From: Flavobacteriales bacterium
Lineage (GTDB): Bacteria > Bacteroidota > Bacteroidia > Flavobacteriales_D > Sanyastnellaceae
Assembly (NCBI GenBank): GCA_019694805.1
Contig: JAIBBG010000003.1
Coordinates: forward strand, 124,001-188,000
DNA length: 64,000 nucleotides
Direction: 5' to 3'
In this document: positions 51,728 to 60,702 of the stretch, piece after piece
Numbering within the stretch: position 1 is the stretch's first letter
Layout: each line of letters starts with the position of its first letter
Translations under genes and position numbers: made by a program
Notes under the pieces: generated by a model
What the model saw: the letters and a program-made list of their open reading frames with translations, nothing else
Databases searched by the model: none
What the model was told of the DNA's origin: nothing

Positions 51728-54700
51728 ATGAGAAATTTCTTATTGCTGTGCGCTCTTTTTTTGGTGCAAACCACATCAATCATTGCTCAATCGAAATACA
51801 AAGCGCCGTTTAATGCGCGGTATTCTCCTGATATGACCATGGAAGAATTGTACGATACTACATTTCTCCAGAAGATGTCTAAGGAAGATTGGGTTAGATT
51901 CAGTCAGGATCCTCGTTTTGATGCTCAAAGGGTATCAGACATCAAAACAGCCTGGAAGGAAAATCACAAGCCATCTATGGCCATGCGCAAGTCTCTTCAG
52001 TCATCAGCCGAAGCGAATTGTACTTGGAAGGAACCAACCGACGACTATGAGCATCCCAATACCATCATGTGGCCTGGGAGTCCTGGAAACAGCACGGACA
52101 ACTATTCAGATCCAATCAATCTGGGATGGAATTTTAATTTCTTTGGAACCAACTACAATCAAGTTGTCTTAACAACGAAAGGAACTATCGTTCTTGGTAA
52201 TTCAGGTTACATTGATTTCACGCCATCAGCTTTCCCTGATCCACTGGCATCTGAGAGTAACCAACAATACAATCACATTGCTGCGTTTTGGACAGACTTT
52301 GATTTCGGTGCATCAGGAGATCTTTATTACCTCCTCACACCGGAAGGCCTTTGCGTGAACTACATAGACGTTGGTTATTGGCCAAATCAGGGCGACAAAG
52401 TGAATTCTATGCAAATCATCATCACTCCTGACGGAAGTAATTTGATCGGTGGTGGTAACAACGTTCAATTCACTTATTATGACATGCAATTTGCCAATAG
52501 CCAGATCAGTGGTGCTTCGGGTGGATGCCAGGCAACTACTAATCTAGCCAATGTGGGTTGTGACAAATCAAGCGGTACTCAGCACTATGCATTTGGTCGT
52601 TTTAACTTCTGCGACAGCGAGGTTTATAACGGGCCATATGGTGTTCAGGCAAATCAGCAAGATGGCGTGGATTGGTTGGATGGAAGGGTAATTGAATTCA
52701 ACACCAGTGTTACCAATTTCAACATCAATCAACCTCCGGTTGTTGTGGGTGAAGCTTGTGATACCATCACCATGTGTATTGGAGAGACTTTTAGTTTTGA
52801 TCTCACTTTTACCAGTCCTGAATCCAATCAAAATACTTCGATTACCTGGACACAAAGTGGAACAGGGTTTTCTGCGGGTTCCACCAGTGGCAATTACGCG
52901 GACCTCACAGACGCACTATTTGTGGCGAGTGCTACCAACGTCGGAAACAATACAGTTTCGATAACAGCGACTGATAATGGAACTCCAGCTGCAAGCACTA
53001 CCGTAACTTATGTCTTTATGGTGGAGGAAACGACGCCTCCTCCAATTGCCATTACAGGCGTCACGGCCATTTGCGCAGGAGGTGAAACGGTTCTCACTGC
53101 ATCGGAAGGTTTTGAGTACTATACCTGGAGCAACGGTCAACAAGGCCAGTCGGCTGAGGTGACATCACAAGGACCAATTACCGTCATTGGACATTATGGA
53201 AACTGCTCGGCAGTTGCAACGGTGAACATTGATGTAACACCGTATTTTATTCCACAGCTGGAAGGAGGCAATGCCCCTATTGAAATGTGTCCTGGTCAAG
53301 ATACCACAATTTGCGTTTTAGGTGATTATGTTTCTTATGAATGGTTTATCTATCCGGGATATGATGGAGAATTCGTAGCAGGAACTCCAACCAATGAGCC
53401 TTGCGCGCAGGTTACAGGTAATGTCAATGGTAACTATGGTATTCACGTAACAGATGAAAACGGTTGTGAGGGTGAGAACATCAAATTGATCACCATTACT
53501 GAATCATTTGTTTGTGAGAGCAATGATGACAACAATGGTGCTTATTGCAGCTCACTCGAGTCTGTTGATTTTTGTGGATATAGTAACCCCGCTGAAGACA
53601 ACCTTATCATCTATGGTTTAAGTACTAACCAAAATGGTTGGCAAGGTTCATACATCAACGTTTATATCTATCCGGCAGATGGTGGTCCTGTTGAAGAGTA
53701 TTTCTTCACAACATTCACCACTTTGGGCCAGCTGACCAGCATAATGATCGGCGCTGGGGATAGTATCTCAATAGAATATTTCGCCAATGGAAATAATTTC
53801 CAGGGTAACTCACTTTGGGTAATCAACTGCGGACAGACAGCACCAACGATCATTCCGGCACCACTTACAACGGGTGTTGTTTACAGTTCGATGTCTACAT
53901 GTTATCCAGAAGAACTTGCCGGAACATGGACAGTTTCCGGTCCAGCAGGATGGTCGATGACAGATATGACTCAAATGACATCCACATTCACACCGGGTGG
54001 ATTTGGTGTTTATGAATTGTGCTTCAATGATCCGGCATGCAGCATTGATCACTGCTATGATCTGATATATGCAGAACCTCCTACTATCGTTATGTCACCC
54101 GGGTTGAACATGATGTTATGCGACGACCAGACTACCAATCAATCAGTCGTTGTATCTGATGTGGGTGGAACTGGAACCGTATCATGGACTGGAACAAGTG
54201 TTGTACCAGCACCAGATCAAATGTCGGCCACAGCCGGGCCATATAATGGGTATACTCAAACAACCGTAACAGCAACAATCACCAATGTTTGCGGAACTGC
54301 TTCGGATTTCATCGATATTGAACATCAACCAGACGTTCCAGATCCGGTATTAAGTCTACAACATCTCTGTGAAAATGGATCTGTAACATTGGATCCAATT
54401 CCTTCGAATCAGGATAACCCGAATCTTGTATATGATTGGTCTCCAGGCAATGCAACTGGCTCAACATTGAATGTGACGCAGACTGGAACTTATTCAGTAG
54501 TTGTATCCAATGATTGCGATCAAAGCAATGAGGCGTCTGCACAAGTGGTTGGTGTGAATGCTGCGAATATTCAGAATAATCCAGATGATTACATTCTCAC
54601 ATGTGATCAAAGCGATGTTACACTCACCGTGAATTACAGCAATGCTTCTGAATACACCATCAATTGGACTGGTCCTAATACCTCGAATACGAATAGTGTT

Positions 54701-55324
54701 TTGGCAGATGAAGATGGAAACTATTGCTGGCAAGTGACCGACATTTATAATTGTAACACACTGGTACAGGGTTGCACAGAAGTAAATATTTCGAGCGCTC
54801 CACAGACATCTTCAGGAGGTGGTGACCTCATGGCGTTATGTCCAAATGAATGCGAAGCATTGGAAATCGTCGTAAACGCAGAAGACCCATCATTCTCTTG
54901 GTCTACCAGTTGTTCTGGTTATCCAATTGGTTCTTCAAGTGCTGCTATTGAATATTGTGCGAACCAAGTGCCACAAGAGTGCCTCGGTGTGCCAATCACC
55001 ATCACGGCAACTGTTTCAAATGAATGTGGTAGTGATCAAGCGACTTGGACAGTACAAACCAATGCTTGTGAAGTTTACATACCCAATGTATTCACTCCAA
55101 ACGGCGATTCTGAAAATAATGAGTTCTATATCCGCGGACTTGAGAACTACAATAACGTTGAGCTTTACGTATTCAATCGTTGGGGGAATAAAGTCTTTGA
55201 AAGTTCCAACTATCAAAACAATTGGAACGCAGAAGAACTCGCAGACGGAACCTATTGGTATCTTATCAAATTGCCATATGGTCAGAAGACCGAGTATAAA
55301 GGAAATATTACCATCATGAGATAA
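51728..55324 (+). CDS. Large surface protein with nidogen-like domain and T9SS type B sorting domain
   Basis: A 1198-residue exported protein; the signal peptide is RNFLLLCALFLVQTTSIIAQ. In-frame ATGs at 51680 and 51683 are alternative starts after the promoter. Residues ~132-320 resemble a nidogen (NIDO) domain: LGWNFNFFGTNYNQVVLTTK, YNHIAAFWTDFDFGASGDLY, VNSMQIIITPDGSNLI, NNVQFTYYDMQF. Ig-like/PKD-like beta modules follow, e.g. ICAGGETVLTASEGFEYYTW and MCPGQDTTICVLGDYVSYEW. The last ~84 residues form a type B sorting domain (VYIPNVFTPNGDSENNEFYI, VFNRWGNKVFESSNYQNNW, ending NITIMR). NIDO domains occur in extracellular adhesion proteins, so a role in surface attachment is plausible. It follows the sigma/anti-sigma pair. 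Confidence 0.83.
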   Translation: MRNFLLLCALFLVQTTSIIAQSKYKAPFNARYSPDMTMEELYDTTFLQKMSKEDWVRFSQDPRFDAQRVSDIKTAWKENHKPSMAMRKSLQSSAEANCTWKEPTDDYEHPNTIMWPGSPGNSTDNYSDPINLGWNFNFFGTNYNQVVLTTKGTIVLGNSGYIDFTPSAFPDPLASESNQQYNHIAAFWTDFDFGASGDLYYLLTPEGLCVNYIDVGYWPNQGDKVNSMQIIITPDGSNLIGGGNNVQFTYYDMQFANSQISGASGGCQATTNLANVGCDKSSGTQHYAFGRFNFCDSEVYNGPYGVQANQQDGVDWLDGRVIEFNTSVTNFNINQPPVVVGEACDTITMCIGETFSFDLTFTSPESNQNTSITWTQSGTGFSAGSTSGNYADLTDALFVASATNVGNNTVSITATDNGTPAASTTVTYVFMVEETTPPPIAITGVTAICAGGETVLTASEGFEYYTWSNGQQGQSAEVTSQGPITVIGHYGNCSAVATVNIDVTPYFIPQLEGGNAPIEMCPGQDTTICVLGDYVSYEWFIYPGYDGEFVAGTPTNEPCAQVTGNVNGNYGIHVTDENGCEGENIKLITITESFVCESNDDNNGAYCSSLESVDFCGYSNPAEDNLIIYGLSTNQNGWQGSYINVYIYPADGGPVEEYFFTTFTTLGQLTSIMIGAGDSISIEYFANGNNFQGNSLWVINCGQTAPTIIPAPLTTGVVYSSMSTCYPEELAGTWTVSGPAGWSMTDMTQMTSTFTPGGFGVYELCFNDPACSIDHCYDLIYAEPPTIVMSPGLNMMLCDDQTTNQSVVVSDVGGTGTVSWTGTSVVPAPDQMSATAGPYNGYTQTTVTATITNVCGTASDFIDIEHQPDVPDPVLSLQHLCENGSVTLDPIPSNQDNPNLVYDWSPGNATGSTLNVTQTGTYSVVVSNDCDQSNEASAQVVGVNAANIQNNPDDYILTCDQSDVTLTVNYSNASEYTINWTGPNTSNTNSVLADEDGNYCWQVTDIYNCNTLVQGCTEVNISSAPQTSSGGGDLMALCPNECEALEIVVNAEDPSFSWSTSCSGYPIGSSSAAIEYCANQVPQECLGVPITITATVSNECGSDQATWTVQTNACEVYIPNVFTPNGDSENNEFYIRGLENYNNVELYVFNRWGNKVFESSNYQNNWNAEELADGTYWYLIKLPYGQKTEYKGNITIMR

Positions 55325-55341
55325 ATAATATTCTCTGAATG

Positions 55342-55373
55342 AAAGACCTCACAGCCGTGAGGTCTTTTTTTTT
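55342..55373 (+). terminator. Rho-independent terminator after the nidogen-like protein gene
   Basis: AAAGACCTCAC (55342-55352), loop AGCC, GTGAGGTCTTT (55357-55367), then T to 55373. It lies 17 nt after the stop. Confidence 0.92.
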
Positions 55374-55428
55374 ATGGCATAATTCATTTCATGGAGTTCA
55401 TTCACTATGGAATAGATTCGCAACCAAG

Positions 55429-56778
55429 ATGAGTAAGATAAGAACGGCCTATTTCTGTCAGAATTGCGGAAATCAATCACCAAAATGGATTGGCAAGTGC
55501 CCTTCATGCGGTGATTGGAATACCTATGTTGAAGAAGTCGTTCAGAAGACCCCTACCTCGGCGGTGAAACGATCTTCAAGTAAGCCACAATTGATTGGCG
55601 AACTACAAGCCGATGGATTACCGAGAATTGTATTGCTCGATCAAGAGTTGAATCGGGTGTTGGGTGGCGGTTTGGTTCCTGGAAGTTTGATTTTGTTTGG
55701 AGGAGAACCAGGTATTGGAAAGAGTACTTTGATGTTGCAAATGGCCTTGCGACAACTCAACATGTCAGTCCTTTATGTGAGCGGGGAAGAAAGTGAAGAA
55801 CAACTCAGAATGCGTGCAGATCGCATCAGCCAAGATAATCCGCGTTGCATGGTTTTGATGGAAACCTCTTTAGAGAGCATCATTGCAGCAGCAGAAGAAA
55901 CAAAGCCGGATGTTTTGATTGTGGACTCCATACAAACCTTGTCTGCAGAGCATATAGAAAGTTCTCCCGGAAGTGTTTCTCAGGTGCGTGAATGTGCTTC
56001 TCGTTTGATGAAGTTTGCTAAAGAATCGCACACCGTTGTTTTTCTCATTGGTCACATCACAAAAGAAGGAACGCTCGCCGGACCAAAAGTTTTGGAACAC
56101 ATGGTGGATACAGTTCTTCAGTTTGAGGGCGACAGACATCACATATATCGTTTGTTGAGGACCACTAAAAACCGATTTGGTAGCACCAATGAATTGGGCA
56201 TTTATGAAATGCACGGGGCGGGATTGAGAGAAGTTGCAAATCCGTCAGAAATACTTATTCATTCACATACTGAATCATTGAGTGGATCTGCCATTGCTGC
56301 GACTATGGAGGGCATAAGGCCCATGCTGGTGGAAATTCAGGCCTTGGTGAGCACGGCTGTGTATGGCACGCCGCAAAGAAGTACAACCGGTTTTGATGTG
56401 AGAAGATTAAATATGCTCCTTGCAGTATTGGAAAAGCGATGTGGATTTCGTCTGGCAATGAAGGATGTATTCCTGAATATAGCAGGAGGAATGCGACTGG
56501 AAGATCCAGCCATGGATCTTGCGGTAGTTGCTTCTATTCTTTCAAGCAATAGTGAAATTCCATTGCCGAAACTGGCATGTTTTGCTGGAGAAGTTGGTTT
56601 GAACGGAGAGATTCGACCGGTTACGCGTATTGAACAACGGATCAATGAAGCCACAAAGCTTGGATTTGAAACTATCTTTATTTCCAAGTACAATAAAGGA
56701 AACTACAACGGCAAAAAGGGAATTCAAGTGATAGAAGTTGGTCGTGTTGAAGAAATTTTATCTCACCTATTTGGGTGA
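55429..56778 (+). CDS. radA: DNA repair protein RadA (RadA/Sms)
   Basis: A 449-residue RecA-like ATPase that helps branch migration of recombination intermediates. The N-terminal zinc finger has two CxxC pairs (YFCQNCGN and KCPSCGDW). The ATPase core has Walker A GGEPGIGKSTLMLQ and Walker B-type VLIVDSIQTL, followed by the RadA-specific TTKNRFGSTNELG (KNRFG motif). The C-terminal Lon-protease-like domain has VFLNIAGGMRLEDPAMDLAV and LACFAGEVGLNGEIRPV. Length is normal. The frame extends to 55339, but that codon lies within the terminator; ATG 55429 gives the family N-terminus. The stop abuts the convergent rsmI stop. Confidence 0.97.
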   Translation: MSKIRTAYFCQNCGNQSPKWIGKCPSCGDWNTYVEEVVQKTPTSAVKRSSSKPQLIGELQADGLPRIVLLDQELNRVLGGGLVPGSLILFGGEPGIGKSTLMLQMALRQLNMSVLYVSGEESEEQLRMRADRISQDNPRCMVLMETSLESIIAAAEETKPDVLIVDSIQTLSAEHIESSPGSVSQVRECASRLMKFAKESHTVVFLIGHITKEGTLAGPKVLEHMVDTVLQFEGDRHHIYRLLRTTKNRFGSTNELGIYEMHGAGLREVANPSEILIHSHTESLSGSAIAATMEGIRPMLVEIQALVSTAVYGTPQRSTTGFDVRRLNMLLAVLEKRCGFRLAMKDVFLNIAGGMRLEDPAMDLAVVASILSSNSEIPLPKLACFAGEVGLNGEIRPVTRIEQRINEATKLGFETIFISKYNKGNYNGKKGIQVIEVGRVEEILSHLFG

Positions 56779-57450
56779 TCAATCACGCTGGCCGGAAATG
56801 ACCAGCACAAATTCACCCCGGGGTTCTTGCTTGGTAAAATGATCTTTCAGTTCAGCGAGTGTGCCCCTCGCTGTTTCTTCGAATTTTTTTGAAATCTCAC
56901 GACTAACCGAACCGGTTCTATCTGGTCCGCAGAATTGGATCAATTGATCCAGTGTTTTGAGAAGCCTGTGCGGACTTTCATATAACACACTCGTGTTCTC
57001 GTCAGCAGCGATTTTTTTGATCTTCGTTTCTCTCCCCTTTTTATGGGGTAGAAATCCACAAAAGGTAAATGTTTCACAAGGCAGACCACTTACGACTAGT
57101 GCAGGTACGAAGGCAGTTGGGCCGGGCAGACATTCTACTTCTATGTTTTCTTTGAGACACGCTCTTACCAATAGAAATCCAGGGTCGCTAATAGCAGGAG
57201 TTCCTGCATCTGAAACAAGGACAACGTGATTCGACTGTTGAATGCGTTCAACTGTATTTTTTAGAACTGCATGTTCATTGTTGAGGTGGTAGCTCTGCAC
57301 ATGTTTATCAATGGAAAAATGTGCAAGAAGTTTTTTGGTTTCGCGGGTATCTTCTGCAAGAATGTAATCGCATTCTTTGAGCAAACGAATTGCGCGTAAC
57401 GTTATGTCTTCAAGATTGCCGATAGGGGTCGGCACAAGGGTAAGCTTCAC
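56779..57450 (-). CDS. rsmI: 16S rRNA (cytidine-1402-2'-O)-methyltransferase
   Basis: A 223-residue tetrapyrrole-methylase-fold enzyme using S-adenosylmethionine to methylate C1402 of 16S rRNA. Hallmarks: LVPTPIGNLEDITLRAIRLL, YILAEDTRETKKLLAHF, VSDAGTPAISDPGFLLVRAC, LPGPTAFVPALVVSGLPCET, FCGFLPHKKGRE and YESPHRLLKTL. Length fits the shorter members (the E. coli enzyme has an additional C-terminal domain). The first 57450 ATG is the family start. It is 23 nt downstream of the helical hypothetical gene. The stop abuts that of radA. Confidence 0.95.
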   Translation of the reverse strand: MKLTLVPTPIGNLEDITLRAIRLLKECDYILAEDTRETKKLLAHFSIDKHVQSYHLNNEHAVLKNTVERIQQSNHVVLVSDAGTPAISDPGFLLVRACLKENIEVECLPGPTAFVPALVVSGLPCETFTFCGFLPHKKGRETKIKKIAADENTSVLYESPHRLLKTLDQLIQFCGPDRTGSVSREISKKFEETARGTLAELKDHFTKQEPRGEFVLVISGQRD

Positions 57451-57473
57451 CTGATCAATGGTTGTGGTGAACG

Positions 57474-58199
57474 TTACATATAGCGTCTTTCAATGAGCTC
57501 AACAAAATCTGAGGTCACTGATGATTCGGCGCTCCAGGAGTATTTGGTTCTCAACGTAGCAATTTGCTGCATCGCATCTTCACGCGTGGTGTTGTTCAAT
57601 TTATCAATAGCAACTTCGTAGTCTTGATTGTTGCCTTTGAACAATTCTCTGGAAAATTGAAATCTTTGATTGAGGGTGATGGCTCGTTTCAAATCCTGAA
57701 TTGGATTGTTTTCCATTTTTTCAGCCAGAGACTCAGAAGCGGCAACTACGCGTGTGAGTTTTTCATGTAGACTTTCCTTGGAATCATGAGTGGATGCAGC
57801 TGGTCTGGTTGGCTCAGGAACGAGGGGAACCACGACAGTTTCTTCTGGTTTGGTGATGGCTGGTTCTGCCTTTGTCACTTCTTCTATCGCATCGATCAGG
57901 GAAATTTGAAGAGGTTCTTCCGTTTTGATTTCTTCCAGGCGGAAGGAGATTTCCGGAATGGACTGGGTATCCGGAGTTTCTTCTTTTGCTACTGATGGCG
58001 TTACCGTCACTTTTTCTTTCACTTCTTCATCATAGGCCTTATACCTGAGAACCACGAGGCGCTCATACAATTCTCGGCTGGCATCAGTGAGGTTTTCGAG
58101 GTCCATTCTGCTGAGCTCACCAGTTAACAGATGATCCAGTTTACGCTGAATGTTACCTGCAATCTCCTGCAGGGTTTGGTATTTCAGGTTGTCTATCAT
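57474..58199 (-). CDS. Conserved helical protein of unknown function
   Basis: A 241-residue cytosolic-looking protein. The N-terminal ~65 residues are helical (LQEIAGNIQRKLDHLLTGEL, LTDASRELYERLVVLRYKAY). A low-complexity middle (70-145) is rich in Glu, Pro, Val and Thr. The C-terminal ~100 residues are helical and more ordered: ESLHEKLTRVVAASESLAEK, NPIQDLKRAITLNQRFQFSR, ELFKGNNQDYEVAIDKLNNT. The latter segment is familiar to me from Bacteroidetes hypothetical proteins, but no function is assigned. A -7 box (58222-58229) lies 23 nt before the ATG. rsmI follows after 23 nt and may share its transcript. Confidence 0.65.
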   Translation of the reverse strand: MIDNLKYQTLQEIAGNIQRKLDHLLTGELSRMDLENLTDASRELYERLVVLRYKAYDEEVKEKVTVTPSVAKEETPDTQSIPEISFRLEEIKTEEPLQISLIDAIEEVTKAEPAITKPEETVVVPLVPEPTRPAASTHDSKESLHEKLTRVVAASESLAEKMENNPIQDLKRAITLNQRFQFSRELFKGNNQDYEVAIDKLNNTTREDAMQQIATLRTKYSWSAESSVTSDFVELIERRYM

Positions 58200-58221
58200 G
58201 GCAGCAATTGTTTGTATTGAT

Positions 58222-58229
58222 CAAATGTA
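58222..58229 (-). promoter_or_regulatory. -7 promoter box of the helical protein-rsmI unit
   Basis: Minus strand TACATTTG then ATC, an exact TAnnTTTG. Transcription would start near 58215, leaving a leader of about 16 nt before ATG 58199. No -33 TTTG at the standard spacing. Confidence 0.42.
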
Positions 58230-58253
58230 TACTTCAATGTTGTTGAATGATCA

Positions 58254-58607
58254 TCATCCCACAGCAAGTTTTTCACGATCCTTTCTTGGAAGTGATTGCA
58301 CCACAAGTCTGTAACTTTCGTCAATGAGATTACAGATGAAAGTATCTCGAAGTGTTCCATCCAGCACAATGGTATTCCAATGCTTTTTACTCATATGATA
58401 ACCAGGAATGATGGCTGGATATTGCTCTCGAAGTTCAATGGCTTTTTCAGGATCACATTTCAAATTGATGCTTTCGAATGTTTCGACATCCGTAAGTGCG
58501 AACATCTTGCCCCCCACTTTGAAAACCAGCGTTCGGTTGTCGAAAGGAAATTCTTCAGTGGTACCGTTTTTTTCCAAGCAATATTCCCTATAGAATTCAA
58601 TATTCAT
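58254..58607 (-). CDS. MmcQ/YjbR family protein
   Basis: A 117-residue protein with the MmcQ/YjbR fold: IEFYREYCLEKNGTTEEFPF, LVFKVGGKMFALTDVE, INLKCDPEKAIELREQYPAI, IPGYHMSKKHWNTIVLD. E. coli YjbR has a double-wing DNA-binding-like fold; the physiological role of the family is unclear. The frame extends upstream to 58664 over the end of the PorP gene, but ATG 58607 gives the family N-terminus and lies 8 nt after the PorP stop. It is thus probably the third gene of the type B cargo-PorP unit, though a functional link is doubtful. Confidence 0.9.
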   Translation of the reverse strand: MNIEFYREYCLEKNGTTEEFPFDNRTLVFKVGGKMFALTDVETFESINLKCDPEKAIELREQYPAIIPGYHMSKKHWNTIVLDGTLRDTFICNLIDESYRLVVQSLPRKDREKLAVG

Positions 58608-58615
58608 GGAGGATA

Positions 58616-59542
58616 TCAATCGTATGCTGCGCAAGGTACATGCAGCGGGTTGGGTTTTGTACACGCACGTATTCCAAGTATAATCTCGTGAGTACTCGCG
58701 CCATCATAGCGGATCTTGTTCATGGTAATGTCGTATGCATAAGCGACAGTGACATAGTTGACCACAGACAATTTGAGTAATGCGGAAAATCCATGACCTG
58801 ATCGTGCTGCGACACCAACGGCTACCATGTCTTTGTAGTCGAGGATAAACTGGGCGTCAATAGATGAGCGGCTTTTCCCGACATAATTGATGAGGAATGC
58901 GGGTTTAAAGCTCATTTCTTCGGTTAATCTCATGGCATAACCATTGGCGAAAGTGAAGTGCCTTTTGAGTCGGGTGTCTTGCGGGCCGTCAATTTTGGGG
59001 CTATTTACATTCCTGATGGAAAATCCATAGAAGCGATCGGGTCGGTATAACCATAATCCGGCATTGAATGTGGGGAAAACAAAGTCGTTGACTCCGCCGG
59101 TAATGACAGGGTCAATATCCTGAAGTTCGAGTGACATTTCACCGTAATCGATGGCATACTGCGCGAAACCCACACCAAGTCCACCAGCAAGGAAATATTT
59201 GTTGGAAAGCTTCATGTGGTGAGCCACCATGATATTAAGATTGGTATATCCGAATGGTCCCGCATCATCATTTTCCATGGTTGCCCCGATGCCTGTGAAT
59301 CGGAGTTTGCTGTCTTTGCCGATTTTCCCATGGAGGTTAGCGAATGCAGTATTTGGAGCTCCTTCGAAACCCTTCCATTGTCTTCTGTAGCCGAATTTAA
59401 GATCCAGACATGGGGCAGTTCCGGCGACTGCTGGATTGTATTGCAGATAATTATAGGTGAAAAAGGTAAAGTGCGATAATTGTTGCGCGTACATTTGGTA
59501 TACAGCAGCAAAAAGCAATATGAAAGCTATACCTTTTTTCAT
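58616..59542 (-). CDS. PorP/SprF family T9SS outer-membrane protein
   Basis: A 308-residue outer-membrane protein. The signal peptide (KKGIAFILLFAAVYQMYAQQ) is followed by FTFFTYNYLQYNPAVAGT, the standard PorP/SprF opening. Then come KFGYRRQWKGFEGAPNTAFA, ATMENDDAGPFGYTNLNIM, and LAGGLGVGFAQYAIDYGEMS. The C-terminal strands (VTVAYAYDITMNKI, STHEIILGIRAC) complete a ~14-strand FadL-like barrel. In Flavobacterium, SprF-type proteins are required for secretion of the type B cargo encoded next to them. Here the type B protein at 59545-60546 ends 2 nt before this ATG, a textbook pair. The tail after the last strand (CTKPNPLHVPCAAYD) contains two cysteines. Confidence 0.92.
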   Translation of the reverse strand: MKKGIAFILLFAAVYQMYAQQLSHFTFFTYNYLQYNPAVAGTAPCLDLKFGYRRQWKGFEGAPNTAFANLHGKIGKDSKLRFTGIGATMENDDAGPFGYTNLNIMVAHHMKLSNKYFLAGGLGVGFAQYAIDYGEMSLELQDIDPVITGGVNDFVFPTFNAGLWLYRPDRFYGFSIRNVNSPKIDGPQDTRLKRHFTFANGYAMRLTEEMSFKPAFLINYVGKSRSSIDAQFILDYKDMVAVGVAARSGHGFSALLKLSVVNYVTVAYAYDITMNKIRYDGASTHEIILGIRACTKPNPLHVPCAAYD

Positions 59543-59544
59543 GA

Positions 59545-60546
59545 TCAGTGTACGATACTGACGACTCCAGTTATGGGCGGAATGGTAACTTCAAGTGAGT
59601 TCAATTCAATGACGTAGTAGTATGGACCAGTAGGAATTTCCCTGCCTTTGTACGTTCCATCCCAAGGTTGGGCATAACCAACGGATTTGAAAATGCTCTG
59701 TCCCCATCGATCGAAAATTTCGATTTGACAGTTTGGGAATCGTTCAATGTATTTGATGCGAAATGAATCATTGATTCCATCACCATTTGGTGTGAAAGTA
59801 TTGTAGATAATCACGGGATCACTGACAGTGATGGATATCAGATCGGAAAGGGTACAGTCACCAACAGTGCCCGTAACCTGAAATGTAGTTGTGCCGTCTG
59901 GTGTTGCATTTGGATTTGTGCTTGTTGGATCATCTAAGAATTGAGCCGGCGCCCAATTGATAGAAGCTGTAGTATCCGCTCCGGCCACATTCAATTCAAC
60001 CGATTCACCAAGTGAGATAAGAATTTGTCCACTTGAGACACCTGCAACAATTTCAACTGCAGAACCGGAAATATTGATATCATAAGCACAAGGGCCATAA
60101 TTCACCACATCATGGTTGGACCCAACGATCACAATATAATCCTGATTGTCTGCAAGATTGGCAAGATCAATGGTGAAGTTGGAAGCACTATCTGCGAAAC
60201 ATTGAGGGTTAACCAAATTTGTCGGATCACAAGGATCTGTATTGGCCAGCAACGGAGCTACCAAAACTTGGATACTATCATTCCCAATAATGTCATCACA
60301 ATCATAATTGTTGATGACTATTTCAACGGAACTCACTTGAGCAATGCTGTTGGTATGAAATGAGTAATAAAAAGTTTCTGTAGCGTTGAAGCACGAAGTG
60401 TTCACCGGATTGGTCACCATGGTATCCACAGGTTGTGGGGTTCCCGAACACATGTAGTTATTCAATGCGTCTGCACAGCCTTGCGCTGTTGCCAGTAGGT
60501 TGGCAAAGCTCAATGAGCAGATCAGAAACATTCGCATGAATTTCAT
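59545..60546 (-). CDS. Small surface protein with T9SS type B sorting domain, partner of PorP/SprF
   Basis: A 333-residue exported protein. The signal peptide includes RMFLICSLSFANLLATAQ, followed by a domain with four or more cysteines (GCADALNNYMCSG, SCFNATETFYYSF, NNYDCDDI). This region reads like the C-rich beta-sandwich often seen before type B domains. A PKD/Ig-like part follows (VSSGQILISLGESVELNVAG, FQVTGTVGDCTLSDLISITV). The type B sorting domain is VIIYNTFTPNGDGINDSFRI, IEIFDRWGQSIFKSVGY, ending GVVSIVH. The frame reaches back to 60636; ATG 60546 (or 60537) begins the signal peptide. A TTCG-type -7 box (TATTTTCG, minus, 60572-60579) lies upstream. It pairs with the PorP/SprF gene 2 nt downstream. 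Confidence 0.87.
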   Translation of the reverse strand: MKFMRMFLICSLSFANLLATAQGCADALNNYMCSGTPQPVDTMVTNPVNTSCFNATETFYYSFHTNSIAQVSSVEIVINNYDCDDIIGNDSIQVLVAPLLANTDPCDPTNLVNPQCFADSASNFTIDLANLADNQDYIVIVGSNHDVVNYGPCAYDINISGSAVEIVAGVSSGQILISLGESVELNVAGADTTASINWAPAQFLDDPTSTNPNATPDGTTTFQVTGTVGDCTLSDLISITVSDPVIIYNTFTPNGDGINDSFRIKYIERFPNCQIEIFDRWGQSIFKSVGYAQPWDGTYKGREIPTGPYYYVIELNSLEVTIPPITGVVSIVH

Positions 60547-60702
60547 TACAAAACGATTGAACGAGAAAACGCGAAAATAGTTGGATGCGCAAGTGCAGGA
60601 AATGAAGTACAGCGTCATGTTGACGGTTTTTTGCACAACGTTTTCAGCATTTGATTGTTGTGCGAAGCCGTGACTTGGTTTTGCCTTGGTCTAAAGGGTT
60701 GA

